Shown in pieces: positions 16,266-25,230 of a DNA stretch of 64,000 bases. The notes beneath the pieces were generated by a model. The model searched no databases and was not told the DNA's origin. It saw only the letters and a program-made list of their open reading frames with translations. The translations under genes were made by a program, and so were the position numbers. Source of the DNA: Neptunicella sp048268085 (GTDB lineage Bacteria; Pseudomonadota; Gammaproteobacteria; Enterobacterales; Alteromonadaceae). The stretch is from positions 1 to 64,000 of the forward strand of contig NZ_JBLWWF010000012.1 of NCBI RefSeq assembly GCF_048268085.1. Direction: 5' to 3'. The stretch's first letter is position 1. Each line of letters begins with the position of its first letter.

Positions 16266-18629
16266 TTATTTTTTCCTTGTGGATTTTCTAGCGGTCGATT
16301 TCTTTTTAGCTTTTTTAGCTTCTGGCTTAGCTGCTTTATTTTTTGCGGGTGATTTGCGTGACGATTTAGACGCGGATGCCTTTTTGCCGGTTGATCTTCT
16401 TGTGGTACCTGCTTTGGCGCCTTTAGCTCTGGATTTGTTGGCCTTAGACCCGGTATTTTCCAACACAAAGTCTATTTTCCGATCATCTAAATTGACTCCA
16501 GCTACTTTAACACGCAACTGATCGCCTAAACGATATACCTGACGGCTGTTCTCACCAATTAAATGCAATTTCACTTCATCAAAATGATAATAATCATTTT
16601 CCAATGCAGTAATATGCACCAGGCCATCAATACCAAATTCAGTTAAGCGTACAAAAAAACCAAAACTGGTCACAGACGCGATCACACCATCAAAAGTATC
16701 CCCGACATGATCTTGCATAAATTCACACTTAAGCCAGTCTGCCACGCTGCGGGTCGCATCATCGGCACGGCGTTCAGTCATCGAACATTGCTCACCCAAT
16801 GCCTGCACTTCTTCGGAACTATATGCGTAACCACCCGTTTTATGTTTATGGCCGTTCTGCTTATCGATTATGGCTTTAATAGCCCGATGCACCACCAAAT
16901 CTGGATAACGACGGATTGGAGAAGTAAAATGGGCATAGGCATCCAAGGCTAATCCAAAATGACCAATATTATCATGCTCATAAACCGCCTGTTTCATCGA
17001 GCGCAGTAACATGGTCTGGATTAATTCCTGATCTGGCCGCCCCTGAATTTTATCCACCACCTTGGTAAAATCCTGCGGGGCTGTCTTATCTTTAATATTG
17101 TGCTCGATACCGACTTCAGCCAAATAGGATAAAAAGGCCGTGAGACGGTCGGCATCAGGTTCATCATGGATCCGATACAATCCTTCGGCCTGATGTTTTT
17201 CCAGCATTTTGGCTGCACTCACATTAGCCAATATCATGCATTCTTCAATCAATTTGTGCGCATCATTGCGCACTACGGTCACGATATGGTCGATTTTTCT
17301 ATTGGCGTTAAAAATAAATTTGTTTTCTTGGGTCTCGAACTCAATTGCACCGCGAGACTGGCGGGATTTTTTCAGGCTACGGTACAAATCATGCAAATTG
17401 CGAATATGCGGCACTTGCTCAGCATAGCGTTGATGTAATTCCGGATCGCCTTGCAAAATATCCCAAACCTTGGTGTAGGTAAGACGAGCCTTGGAATTCA
17501 TTACCGCTTCATAGAATTCAAATTGTTCCAGCTTACCGGCTTTGCTGATTTGCATCTCACACACCATACACAAGCGGTCTACCTGCGGATTCAAAGAACA
17601 CAAACCGTTGGACAACACTTCCGGTAACATGGGGATTACTTGTTCAGGGAAATACACCGAATTTCCGCGCTCTTGCGCTTCCGAGTCTAATGCGGTTTTA
17701 GGGCGTACATAATAACTCACATCAGCAATCGCCACCCATAACCGCCAACCACCAGCATCCCGAGGCTCACAATATACAGCATCATCAAAATCACGGGCAT
17801 CTTCACCATCAATCGTCACCAACGGCATGTCACGCAGATCATGACGACCTTTTTTAGCTTGTTCCGGCACTTCGCTGGTGAGTCCGTTGATTTGTGCAGT
17901 AACGCCAGCAGGCCATTCATGCGGAATATCATGGGTACGTAACGCCATCTCGATTTCCATACCCGGTGCCATATGCTCTCCGAGTACTTCAACAATTTTA
18001 CCGGTGGCACTAACACGTCGTCTGGGACGCTGCACAATTTCCACCACTACCACATTGCCCTGTCTGGCGCCGGCAATATGTTCAGGCGGGATGATAATTT
18101 CCTGACAGATACGACTATCATCTGGCGTGACGACACCAAAGCCATTTTCAAAAAAGTAACGTCCCACAATGGGTTCTGTGCGCGGTTCAATGACTCGTAC
18201 AATGCGCGCTTCACGCTTACCTTTATGATCGCGCTCTGCTTCTTTGACCAACACAATATCGCCATGCAGCACCATGTTCATTTGTGGCGCTGCGATATAC
18301 AGATCGGGTTTACCGTCTTCACGTTTAAGAAAACCGAAACCGTCGCGATGACCAATGACCCGGCCACGGATCAAATCCATCTTATCCACCAGACCATATT
18401 TTTTCTGACGATTAAACAATACCTGTCCTTCACGCTCCATGGCACGTAAACGCCGCTGAATGCCGATCCGGCTGTCTTCGTCTTTCAGGCCAAGGATCTC
18501 CCAGAACTCCATTAGCGATAAGGGGCGTTTGTGGTCGACAAGAAGCTGTAAAAGATATTCACGGCTGGCGACAGGATTGTCGTATTTCTGTTGTTCGCGT
18601 TTAAAATGTGGGTCGTCTGATTGCGACAA
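16266..18629 (-). CDS. rnr: Ribonuclease R (TTG start)
   Basis: 787 residues. Order: winged-helix-like N-terminus (about 20-90), cold-shock domains (about 90-240), RNB catalytic domain with the metal-binding GEDARDFDDAVYCEPRD (starting near residue 275), an S1 domain (about 645-730, starting GDTFDGVIASVTSFGFFVRL), and a Lys-rich tail. This is the 3'-5' exoribonuclease that degrades structured RNA and acts in RNA quality control. The start codon is TTG at 18627-18629, giving MSQSDDPHFKREQQKYDNPV, which aligns with the family's N-terminus; a nearby upstream ATG is closed by a stop after three codons. A poor start may limit expression. Confidence 0.97.
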   Translation of the reverse strand: MSQSDDPHFKREQQKYDNPVASREYLLQLLVDHKRPLSLMEFWEILGLKDEDSRIGIQRRLRAMEREGQVLFNRQKKYGLVDKMDLIRGRVIGHRDGFGFLKREDGKPDLYIAAPQMNMVLHGDIVLVKEAERDHKGKREARIVRVIEPRTEPIVGRYFFENGFGVVTPDDSRICQEIIIPPEHIAGARQGNVVVVEIVQRPRRRVSATGKIVEVLGEHMAPGMEIEMALRTHDIPHEWPAGVTAQINGLTSEVPEQAKKGRHDLRDMPLVTIDGEDARDFDDAVYCEPRDAGGWRLWVAIADVSYYVRPKTALDSEAQERGNSVYFPEQVIPMLPEVLSNGLCSLNPQVDRLCMVCEMQISKAGKLEQFEFYEAVMNSKARLTYTKVWDILQGDPELHQRYAEQVPHIRNLHDLYRSLKKSRQSRGAIEFETQENKFIFNANRKIDHIVTVVRNDAHKLIEECMILANVSAAKMLEKHQAEGLYRIHDEPDADRLTAFLSYLAEVGIEHNIKDKTAPQDFTKVVDKIQGRPDQELIQTMLLRSMKQAVYEHDNIGHFGLALDAYAHFTSPIRRYPDLVVHRAIKAIIDKQNGHKHKTGGYAYSSEEVQALGEQCSMTERRADDATRSVADWLKCEFMQDHVGDTFDGVIASVTSFGFFVRLTEFGIDGLVHITALENDYYHFDEVKLHLIGENSRQVYRLGDQLRVKVAGVNLDDRKIDFVLENTGSKANKSRAKGAKAGTTRRSTGKKASASKSSRKSPAKNKAAKPEAKKAKKKSTARKSTRKK

Positions 18630-18931
18630 ATTAAAAGTCCATTATTGAGATTTGAAGTTCTAGTATAACGGACTTAGCCAATGAATGAAGTGAGTATTTT
18701 TTTGACATCTCAATTTAATGCAGCCAGACAACTGATTGACTGTGATAGACCAATAAGCCAAAAATGAACCGCATCAGCATTGTCGATAGCGACCCGATCA
18801 AGTCCCTTAGCGTCAGCAATAATATCGTGGTTACGGATTTACGCATTCGATACATCAAATTCAACAGCTCATTAACCTTACCACCGGATATATTTTTAGA
18901 AAACGATATATCCACCAAATCTCGGAAAACA
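18630..18931. other. Spacer between motX and rnr
   Basis: About 300 bases. Near rnr, on the minus strand, there is a promoter candidate: -10 TATACT at 18662-18667 with a weak -35 TTCATT 16 bases upstream, which would give a leader of roughly 25 bases. The rest has short open frames on both strands (a 67-residue minus-strand frame at 18715-18918 and a 59-residue plus-strand frame starting at 18764). Neither resembles a known protein or has a convincing ribosome site, so I do not call a gene. Confidence 0.4.
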
Positions 18932-19549
18932 CTAAGAATCTAAAGGTCTGCGTGCTTTTCTCACGGCTTTGGGATGCATTAATTTAGCCAACTCGGCTAA
19001 GCAGTTTTCAATTTTTTTATGGGTCGCTTTATCGTCTGTAATGGCGTTGTATAACCAATGATAAGCATCTTCGAAATCATACGGGCTGCCATAACCATCA
19101 ATAAAAAGCTCGACTAATTCAATCTGGGCTTTTTGGTTACCTAGCGAAGCCGCTTCCCTTAATAATACCACCGCGTGCTCTTTATTGGTTTGTACTAACT
19201 TACCTTGTGCATAATATCGCCCAAGTTGTTCTAGCGCGGCAGGCATACCTTGTTCAGCTGCCGCATTCATATAGTGGATACCCCGCTCGGGATCGGCATC
19301 CACACAGACTCCCCAGGCCAACATATCGCCCCATAGAAATTGATAAGCGGGTACTTTTAAGGTTTGCGCTCTGGCCTCAATATCCTGAACCAATTGACAG
19401 CGATCTTCTACCACTCGGGCTAGATGAGTGTTGTGTTCGATCATATCCAACAACTCATCTTGGGAATAAAGCTGTACTGCTTTGATCTCTTCTGCCGCAG
19501 TAACCACACTGCTGAATAAGCATAATGTTGCAAAAACTAAATAGCGCAT
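18932..19549 (-). CDS. motX: Sodium-driven polar flagellar motor protein MotX
   Basis: 205 residues with a signal peptide (about 1-18, MRYLVFATLCLFSSVVTAAE). The mature protein matches MotX closely: VQLYSQDELLDMIEHNTHL, CQLVQDIEARAQTLKVPAYQ, FLWGDMLAWGVCV, then Sel1-type helical repeats (EQGMPAALEQLGRYYAQGKL, REAASLGNQKAQIELVELF) and the GSPYDFEDAYHWLYNAITDD segment. MotX with MotY forms the periplasmic T ring that holds the Na+-driven PomA/PomB stator in Vibrio-type polar flagella. Location next to rnr-rlmB fits the Vibrio/Alteromonas arrangement. Although it could be labelled only as a Sel1-repeat protein, the whole-length match makes MotX likely. It implies a polar, sodium-powered flagellum encoded elsewhere. 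Confidence 0.9.
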   Translation of the reverse strand: MRYLVFATLCLFSSVVTAAEEIKAVQLYSQDELLDMIEHNTHLARVVEDRCQLVQDIEARAQTLKVPAYQFLWGDMLAWGVCVDADPERGIHYMNAAAEQGMPAALEQLGRYYAQGKLVQTNKEHAVVLLREAASLGNQKAQIELVELFIDGYGSPYDFEDAYHWLYNAITDDKATHKKIENCLAELAKLMHPKAVRKARRPLDS

Positions 19550-19721
19550 AATCTCTATTACCTTAAGTGTCCGCCTTTTTTATCGGCAGCAATAAAGATA
19601 ATTACACCGCCAATCTAATGTAAATTGCAAATTAATGCCCGATTACCCTTTACACAGGTTACACTGGCGGTTCGATAATCTTTCCTACTCACCTCGATTG
19701 AGGCCAAGCTAAGGCTTATTT

Positions 19722-20261
19722 GTGGCACTAAAACCAACGATATACAAAGCGCGTATCGCATTGTCTGATTTAAATCGCGATTATTATGACACCCTAAACC
19801 TGACTATCGCACAACATCCATCCGAAACTCTGGAACGGATGATGGCAAGGATCGTCGCCTACTGCATTAATGCCGAAGAATACTTGCTGTTCACTAAAGG
19901 CTTAAGTGAAACAGAAGAACCAGACATATGGTTGCGTGAATATAACGACGATATCAAGTTATGGATCGATATTGGAGAGCCCACCGCAGAGCGGATGAAA
20001 AAAGCCTCGCGCAGTGCGTCAAAAGCGCTGGTTTACAGTTTCAACTCAAAATCACCCGTATGGTGGCAATCGATTCAAAATAAAGTTAACAACTTGGATA
20101 TAAGTGTCTACCAATTATCTTGGGCCGGGATTCAGCAGTTAGCGCATTTGGTTGAACGGACGATGGATTTATCCGTAACCATTACCGGCGACTCGGCTTA
20201 CATTGCGGCTGCCAAAGGCGAATGTGAAGTAAGTTGGCTGGTACTGCAAGATAGCCAATAA
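19722..20261 (+). CDS. yaeQ: YaeQ family protein (GTG start)
   Basis: 179 residues from a GTG start, MALKPTIYKARIALSDLNRD. The family patterns are DYYDTLNLTIAQHPSETLER, EPDIWLREYNDDIKLWIDIG and VYQLSWAGIQQLAHLVERT. YaeQ proteins have a PD-(D/E)XK nuclease-like fold, with E920-style acidic residues at PDIWL and WIDIG, but their cellular role is not settled; older links to RfaH function are weak. It is a single gene divergent from motX. The length is as in E. coli (181). Confidence 0.93.
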   Translation: MALKPTIYKARIALSDLNRDYYDTLNLTIAQHPSETLERMMARIVAYCINAEEYLLFTKGLSETEEPDIWLREYNDDIKLWIDIGEPTAERMKKASRSASKALVYSFNSKSPVWWQSIQNKVNNLDISVYQLSWAGIQQLAHLVERTMDLSVTITGDSAYIAAAKGECEVSWLVLQDSQ

Positions 20262-20351
20262 CTGCAGATAAATACATCCTCAGGATTTAATGGAAAATTC
20301 GGCATTGTTCAACAACACTGTATGTCTGCTTATCCCACAAGATAGAATGCA

Positions 20352-20855
20352 ATGTCACAAATGTTACGCCCATTATGCTCGTTACTTCAAAAATCCGCAC
20401 AAATGGCCACGCTGGGGTTACTCGTTACATTACTGCTCAACGTAACAGGCTGTGCGGTTAAATTTGTATCAGATTATGATCCAGCGGTTAAAGAAGAGAT
20501 TATCCGAGTAGCGAAAGAAGTGGATCAGTTTTGGGGAGCATTGCTCGATACGGATCGAGCTCAGCGTAGCTACGACAATTTTGCAGAACAGTATAATCAG
20601 ATTGAAAGCGATATTCGTGCACTGGTGATGCGCAATGAGATTCGTTTAAACAATGCAGAATCAACCCGACAAGCCCAAATCGCATTGGAATTGTGGAGTG
20701 AGGATCGCGCCTTGCACAAGCAAAACAACAATTTCAGTGATTTTGAGGCTAAAAATCATCGTCGCCAATTTACCCGGTTATTTACCACCATGGCCAAAGC
20801 TGAAGAAGCCAAAAAAATGTCCTCGGTCACCAACTCCAACGGAGAAAATGAATGA
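20352..20855 (+). CDS. Small lipoprotein of unknown function
   Basis: 167 residues. A long N-terminal region ends in a lipobox (LLLNVTGC, Cys at residue 34), so the mature protein is lipid-anchored. The remainder is charged and predicted helical (about 45-155), with segments such as DPAVKEEIIRVAKEVDQFWG that could form a coiled coil. The start may be the internal Met at residue 4 or 18; all keep the lipobox. The stop overlaps the start of the next gene in ATGA, so the two are translationally coupled. I recognise no family. Confidence 0.75.
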   Translation: MSQMLRPLCSLLQKSAQMATLGLLVTLLLNVTGCAVKFVSDYDPAVKEEIIRVAKEVDQFWGALLDTDRAQRSYDNFAEQYNQIESDIRALVMRNEIRLNNAESTRQAQIALELWSEDRALHKQNNNFSDFEAKNHRRQFTRLFTTMAKAEEAKKMSSVTNSNGENE

Positions 20856-21166
20856 GTTTCGATATAAATCAAGTTTTAAAAGACATGACAACTGCCGTTA
20901 TCGGGTGTGTTGATGAGGGTGGAAATGCAATTAAAACTGAAGTTAACGCTATTTTAACTACGGAAAAACAAGCCTTGATGGATATTGCCGAAGCCAGATT
21001 GCGCGGTGAAATAGATGACGACGTCGTGAAACGAGAAATAACGCGAGAAAAAAAGGTGGTTGAAGCGGAGCTATTAACTATTGTGGTGATGACCAAAGCC
21101 ACCGCGCAACGAGCAGTGAATGCCGCACTGGATGTATTTTTTGCCGCTTTACGCAATGCCATTTAA
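20852..21166 (+). CDS. Small helical protein coupled to the upstream lipoprotein
   Basis: 104 residues, starting MSFDINQVLKDMTTAVIGCV, with no signal peptide. It is almost wholly predicted helix, rich in Ala, Glu and Val, and could be a helical bundle or coiled coil. The start lies in the ATGA overlap with the lipoprotein gene at 20352, with an AACGGAGAAAATG ribosome site inside that gene. Coupling suggests that the two products work together, perhaps one at the membrane and one in the cytoplasm. No family is recognised. Confidence 0.7.
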   Translation: MSFDINQVLKDMTTAVIGCVDEGGNAIKTEVNAILTTEKQALMDIAEARLRGEIDDDVVKREITREKKVVEAELLTIVVMTKATAQRAVNAALDVFFAALRNAI

Positions 21167-21179
21167 CCGCTGACGAGCG

Positions 21180-21668
21180 TTAGTCGCGGCTAGTACTTCT
21201 GCTATAGCTCTTAATTTTGGCGTGCACCCCCCGTCCCAATGCTTTTATATTTTTCTCGAGTAAGTCAACACCATACAAAATGGCTACCACTAGCAGTGAC
21301 AACTTGATCGCAGCGTGCAAATGCCCAATGGCGATAATGACGCCAATCGCGGCCAGAATCCAGATTGCAGCCGCAGAAGTCACACCAGCCACAGCGCCAT
21401 CTTTGTTCATCATAACTCCCGCGCCTAAAAAGCCGATACCGGTAATAACCTGGCCAATAACCCTTGATGGATCGATATGATCGCTTGTTAACCAAAAGGT
21501 GCTGGCCAGAAATAAATAGGTGCCGATGGTAATTAACGCAGAAGTGCGTATTCCTACAGGTTTGCCACGGAGTTGCCGCTCAAAACCGATAATACCTCCA
21601 CAAAAAATTGCCGTTAAAATAGACGGCCAATCATAGGGTGTAATATCAAAAATTTGCGTCATATCCAT
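21180..21668 (-). CDS. MgtC/SapB family membrane protein
   Basis: 162 residues with four or five hydrophobic helices. The family signatures are GGIIGFERQLRGKPVGIRTS, ALITIGTYLFLASTFWL, RVIGQVITGIGFLGAGVMM and the following TSAAAIWILAAIGVIIAIGH. It lacks the C-terminal ACT-like domain of longer MgtC, so it is the short SapB-like form. Members are inner-membrane proteins linked to Mg2+ limitation and acid or ATP-synthase control in pathogens; the role here is unknown. It converges with the small gene at 20852, 13 bases away. Confidence 0.93.
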   Translation of the reverse strand: MDMTQIFDITPYDWPSILTAIFCGGIIGFERQLRGKPVGIRTSALITIGTYLFLASTFWLTSDHIDPSRVIGQVITGIGFLGAGVMMNKDGAVAGVTSAAAIWILAAIGVIIAIGHLHAAIKLSLLVVAILYGVDLLEKNIKALGRGVHAKIKSYSRSTSRD

Positions 21669-21765
21669 GAGTTAGATTATTAAATAATAGTTCACGAAGT
21701 CTATTACCCATATTTAAACAGGATTTCTGCAACAGCAAGCAAAATATACTTGTTACAAAAATAAA

Positions 21766-21785
21766 AAAGCCCCAAACGGGGCTTT
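21766..21785 (-). terminator. Rho-independent terminator after the DUF1338 gene
   Basis: An 8-bp perfect stem, AAAGCCCC and GGGGCTTT around a 4-base loop, is followed on the minus strand by a run of T. It ends the ast-DUF1338 transcript. Confidence 0.88.
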
Positions 21786-21822
21786 AAAATGTAAGAGGCT
21801 CAACGCCTTATATCAATGTCTA

Positions 21823-22620
21823 TTACATAGCATTAGTACTTTCAAAGATTTTATCGGCCGAAGCAGCGACAAAACCTTTGTAGTAATTGCCATCTGCCAT
21901 TTTGTAACGCTGGGCGAACTCATAAAAACAGCTGGGAATTTCTACTGTTTTGTCGCTGAATTTGACCGGCATTTTATCCGCCATGGTCGAAGACTGGGCC
22001 AGACAGACATCGGCCCCGCCCTTAATTTCGCCACCAGAGGTATTCAACACAAAACCTGCCTCTTTCAGCGCAGCATTCACCTCGGTTAACTCGTTATAGC
22101 GAGTCAGGTAATTCACGCTGACAGTAAAGTGGTTGGCCCGGTAGCCCCAGGCTGACATCCACGCGGCATATTCCGATTCTGCTAATAACGCCTGATAATC
22201 TTCGCTGCTCACTTGCCAGTGGGTGCCGGAATACAGGAAATTATCCGCACTCGTCGCACCGGCGGGCACTTGCTCTACCATTTTATGTACAATAGCTTGT
22301 AACTCAGCTGAGCATTGTTCTAACAGTAACTCGCTAATAAATACTTTAGGCTTGGTATCATCAGGATGTTCAAAGTGTTTGGCTTTAAGCTTTTTTTGTT
22401 CAAAGTCATACTGACCTTTTTCTTCATAGCCTAACGCCAAAAAGTGGGCGGCTAACTTATCCAGATTGACTTTTTCCAGATTAAAGGTCCGCAGCGCAAT
22501 ATGATCGTTAATAATATCATCGCCCTGGCCGAGTAACTGATGCACTTTTTGTGCTGAAGGGGTAATGGCAATGTAATCCTGCCAAAGATTGTCAAATAGG
22601 GTATCAATATTGTTATGCAT
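21823..22620 (-). CDS. DUF1338 family protein (2-oxoadipate dioxygenase/decarboxylase-like)
   Basis: 265 residues from the ATG at 22620 (MHNNIDTLFDNLWQDYIAIT); a TTG four codons upstream is possible but the ATG has the purine-rich GAGAGAAG just before it. DUF1338 is a vicinal-oxygen-chelate-related fold. The HglS member converts 2-oxoadipate to D-2-hydroxyglutarate using a non-haem Fe(II) held by two His and one Glu. Likely ligands are present here: His40 (DHIALRTF), His164 (ANHFTVSVN) and Glu234 (CFYEFAQR), numbered from this start. The protein is much shorter than HglS, so the substrate may differ. It lies 89 bases after astD on the same strand, suggesting a link with arginine or related amino-acid catabolism. 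Confidence 0.85.
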   Translation of the reverse strand: MHNNIDTLFDNLWQDYIAITPSAQKVHQLLGQGDDIINDHIALRTFNLEKVNLDKLAAHFLALGYEEKGQYDFEQKKLKAKHFEHPDDTKPKVFISELLLEQCSAELQAIVHKMVEQVPAGATSADNFLYSGTHWQVSSEDYQALLAESEYAAWMSAWGYRANHFTVSVNYLTRYNELTEVNAALKEAGFVLNTSGGEIKGGADVCLAQSSTMADKMPVKFSDKTVEIPSCFYEFAQRYKMADGNYYKGFVAASADKIFESTNAM

Positions 22621-22709
22621 GGCTTCTCTCAAACATTTACTGACAAGATTATCAGTTGCTTAATCATACAAAAAAGCACCAGAACGATATTGATCTGGCG
22701 CAACCATAA

Positions 22710-24176
22710 TTAAAACTTCAGACCTGGGCTTAAACTGCCAGGCATGGTGACTTTATCCAACTCGACTGAAGCTACCGGATAAGCGCAGTAATCGGCGGCA
22801 TAATAGGCGCTAGCACGATGATTACCGCTTTCGCCGATACCACCAAAAGGAGCAGCACTACTGGCACCGGTGATAGGCCGGTTCCAGTTGACAATTCCGG
22901 CACGGATACGGCTAAAGAAATGCTGATACAGCTCTTCGCTGTCTGACAATAAACCAGCCGATAATCCGAAAGCGGTATTATTGGCTTCATCAATTGCCGC
23001 ATCGAAATCGGTATAACGGATCACTTTAAGCAATGGTCCAAAATGTTCCTCATCCGGCATATCCGCCACAATATCGGTCACATCAATAATACCTGGTGTG
23101 ACAAAACCGGTTTCCACGTCTTGATGTTGCATTTCGATTAAACTGGTCGCCCCCAGGTTTTGCAATTTTTGCTGGGCGGCAATCATCATTTTAGCCGCGT
23201 TAGCAGAAATCATCGCGCCCATAAAAGGTTGGGGTTCGGCGGCATAATCACCCACCTGAATATTGGCCGTCACTTCCAGCAAGCGCGCTAAAATAGCATC
23301 ACCTTGCGGATTATTTTCGATAAATAAACGACGGGAACAGGTACAACGTTGGCCGGAGGTAACGAAGGCCGACTGCACAATATCGTGCACCACCGCATCA
23401 ACATCACTGGCATCTTTAACGATAAGCGGGTTGTTACCGCCCATTTCCAGCGCCAGAATTTTGCCTGGATGCCCGGCAAATTGCTCATGTAAAATTTTAC
23501 CGGTACGAGAACTGCCAGTGAAAAACAAACCGTCAATATTGGCACTGCCAGCCAGCGCTTTACCGGTTTCAACTTCACCTTGTACCAGATTCAGCACGCC
23601 ATCAGGCAAACCGGCTTTTTGCCAAAGTTGTACGGTTTTCTCTGCCACTAATGGGGTTAAATCGCTAGGCTTAAAAACAATGGTATTACCGGCTAAGAGC
23701 GCCGGTACAATATGGCCGTTAGGTAAATGTCCGGGGAAGTTATATGGCCCAAATACCGCCACCACACCATGCGGTTTGTGACGAATAAAAGCCTTGCCAA
23801 CGGGCATGGCATTTTCGACTGTACCGGTGCGCTCCTGATAGGCCCGCTCTGAGATGCCCACCTTACCGATCATGGCTGCCACTTCGGTGGCTGTTTCCCA
23901 TAACGGTTTCCCAGTCTCTTGCGCGATAGTTAACGCCAATTCATCTTTATGTTGTGCCAACATCTCGGCAAAACGTTTTACAAACACTAAACGCTCGTCA
24001 AAACTAAACTCACTCCAGGCGACAAACGCGGCACGGGCGGCACTGATTGCCTGCTCAACTTGGGCGGGGCTAGCAGCTTTTGCCTGCCAAAGCGTATTTT
24101 TTCTAGCTGAATCCACCGACGTCATTTCATGACCGTCACCGGACACCCATTGACCACCTATATAATGTGTTGTCAT
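22710..24176 (-). CDS. astD: N-succinylglutamate 5-semialdehyde dehydrogenase
   Basis: 488 residues, aldehyde dehydrogenase superfamily. The catalytic Cys is in SGQRCTCSRRL and the general-base Glu in ALEMGGNNPLIVKDAS; the cofactor loop is FTGSSRTGKILHEQ. The start MTTHYIGGQWVSGDGHEMTS and total length match AstD. It oxidises N-succinylglutamate semialdehyde to N-succinylglutamate, the fourth step of the arginine succinyltransferase pathway. It lies in order astC-astA-astD on one strand, 12 bases after astA. astB and astE are not in the window. Confidence 0.95.
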   Translation of the reverse strand: MTTHYIGGQWVSGDGHEMTSVDSARKNTLWQAKAASPAQVEQAISAARAAFVAWSEFSFDERLVFVKRFAEMLAQHKDELALTIAQETGKPLWETATEVAAMIGKVGISERAYQERTGTVENAMPVGKAFIRHKPHGVVAVFGPYNFPGHLPNGHIVPALLAGNTIVFKPSDLTPLVAEKTVQLWQKAGLPDGVLNLVQGEVETGKALAGSANIDGLFFTGSSRTGKILHEQFAGHPGKILALEMGGNNPLIVKDASDVDAVVHDIVQSAFVTSGQRCTCSRRLFIENNPQGDAILARLLEVTANIQVGDYAAEPQPFMGAMISANAAKMMIAAQQKLQNLGATSLIEMQHQDVETGFVTPGIIDVTDIVADMPDEEHFGPLLKVIRYTDFDAAIDEANNTAFGLSAGLLSDSEELYQHFFSRIRAGIVNWNRPITGASSAAPFGGIGESGNHRASAYYAADYCAYPVASVELDKVTMPGSLSPGLKF

Positions 24177-24188
24177 TGCTTGAATTCC

Positions 24189-25205
24189 TTACAGTTTAAT
24201 CGGTGCAAAACGCACCATATCGCCATCCTGCACATTAAGTGCCGTGGCCGCTGCTTCTGAAATGATGAGGTACTCATCTTGGACTAACGCGGGCACAGCC
24301 ACCCCACGGAAGTCAGCGATTTGCGTATTAATGATAATTTTTACTTCGGCATGCTCTGGATGACCGATCTTCACTGCCAATTTCTGACTCGCCTGAGCGG
24401 TACGGATATGTTGGACGTGGGCTTCAACCGTTGGACCGGCATCAAAAATATCTACATATCCACGACAACTGAACCCTTCCGAGTGCAATAATTGTAAAGC
24501 CGGTCGCGTTTTTTCATGCACTTTGCCGATCACCGCCTGTGCTTCTTTGCTCAACAAGCTGACATAAATCGGATATTTGGGCATTAATTCGGCAATAAAA
24601 CCTTTCTGACCAATGCCAGTAAGATAATCAACCGTCGGAAAATCCAGTGAGAAAAAATGCTCTTCCAACCATTGCCAAAAAGGCGAATTACCATTTTCAT
24701 CGGAAACCCCACGCATTTCAGCAATTACCCGCTCTGAAAATCGCTGTGCATGTTCGGCAATAAATAGAAAACGGAATTTAGACAAAAATCGACCATTGTA
24801 ACTTTTACGTGCCTGTTCACGTAAAAACAAGGTACAAATTTCCGACACACCGGTGTAGTCATTACAGCAGGTTAAAATATCGATAGGGTTGTAGATATTT
24901 AACTCTCTCGACGTATGCACTACTTTACCCATATGGTAATGATAAAATGCATCATCCAGTCCGACCGCAGCCTGAATACCACTAGTCCCAACTACTTCAT
25001 TACTGTGGGTATCTTGCATCACAAACAGGTAGCTTTCCGGCCCCGGTTTCTCAACATGATGAGTAAAAGAGCGAATCGATTGTTCGATTTTTTTATGCAG
25101 TAATTGTTCATTCACCGGCAGTGAAGTGAAACCCACTCCGGATTCCACTGCACACTGGTACAACGCCTCAAAATCGCTAGCCTGAATTGGCCTGATTACC
25201 ATCAT
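24189..25205 (-). CDS. astA: Arginine N-succinyltransferase
   Basis: 338 residues from the ATG at 25205 (MMVIRPIQASDFEALYQCAV). A longer frame to 25241 would overlap astC and lacks homology; GGAG lies 8-9 bases before the chosen start. The fold is GNAT-like: a beta-strand start, then VGTSGIQAAVGLDDAFYHYH and LFLREQARKSYNGRFLSKFR, and GCRGYVD-like FSCRGYVDIFDAGPTVEAH. It transfers succinyl from succinyl-CoA to arginine, the first committed step of the AST pathway. The E. coli protein has 344 residues. Confidence 0.95.
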   Translation of the reverse strand: MMVIRPIQASDFEALYQCAVESGVGFTSLPVNEQLLHKKIEQSIRSFTHHVEKPGPESYLFVMQDTHSNEVVGTSGIQAAVGLDDAFYHYHMGKVVHTSRELNIYNPIDILTCCNDYTGVSEICTLFLREQARKSYNGRFLSKFRFLFIAEHAQRFSERVIAEMRGVSDENGNSPFWQWLEEHFFSLDFPTVDYLTGIGQKGFIAELMPKYPIYVSLLSKEAQAVIGKVHEKTRPALQLLHSEGFSCRGYVDIFDAGPTVEAHVQHIRTAQASQKLAVKIGHPEHAEVKIIINTQIADFRGVAVPALVQDEYLIISEAAATALNVQDGDMVRFAPIKL

Positions 25206-25230
25206 TGCTGCTTGCTCCGACACACAAATA

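Noticed and set aside
18715..18918. 67-residue minus-strand frame between motX and rnr
   Set aside because: No ribosome site or recognisable similarity, and a plus-strand frame of similar length covers the same bases.
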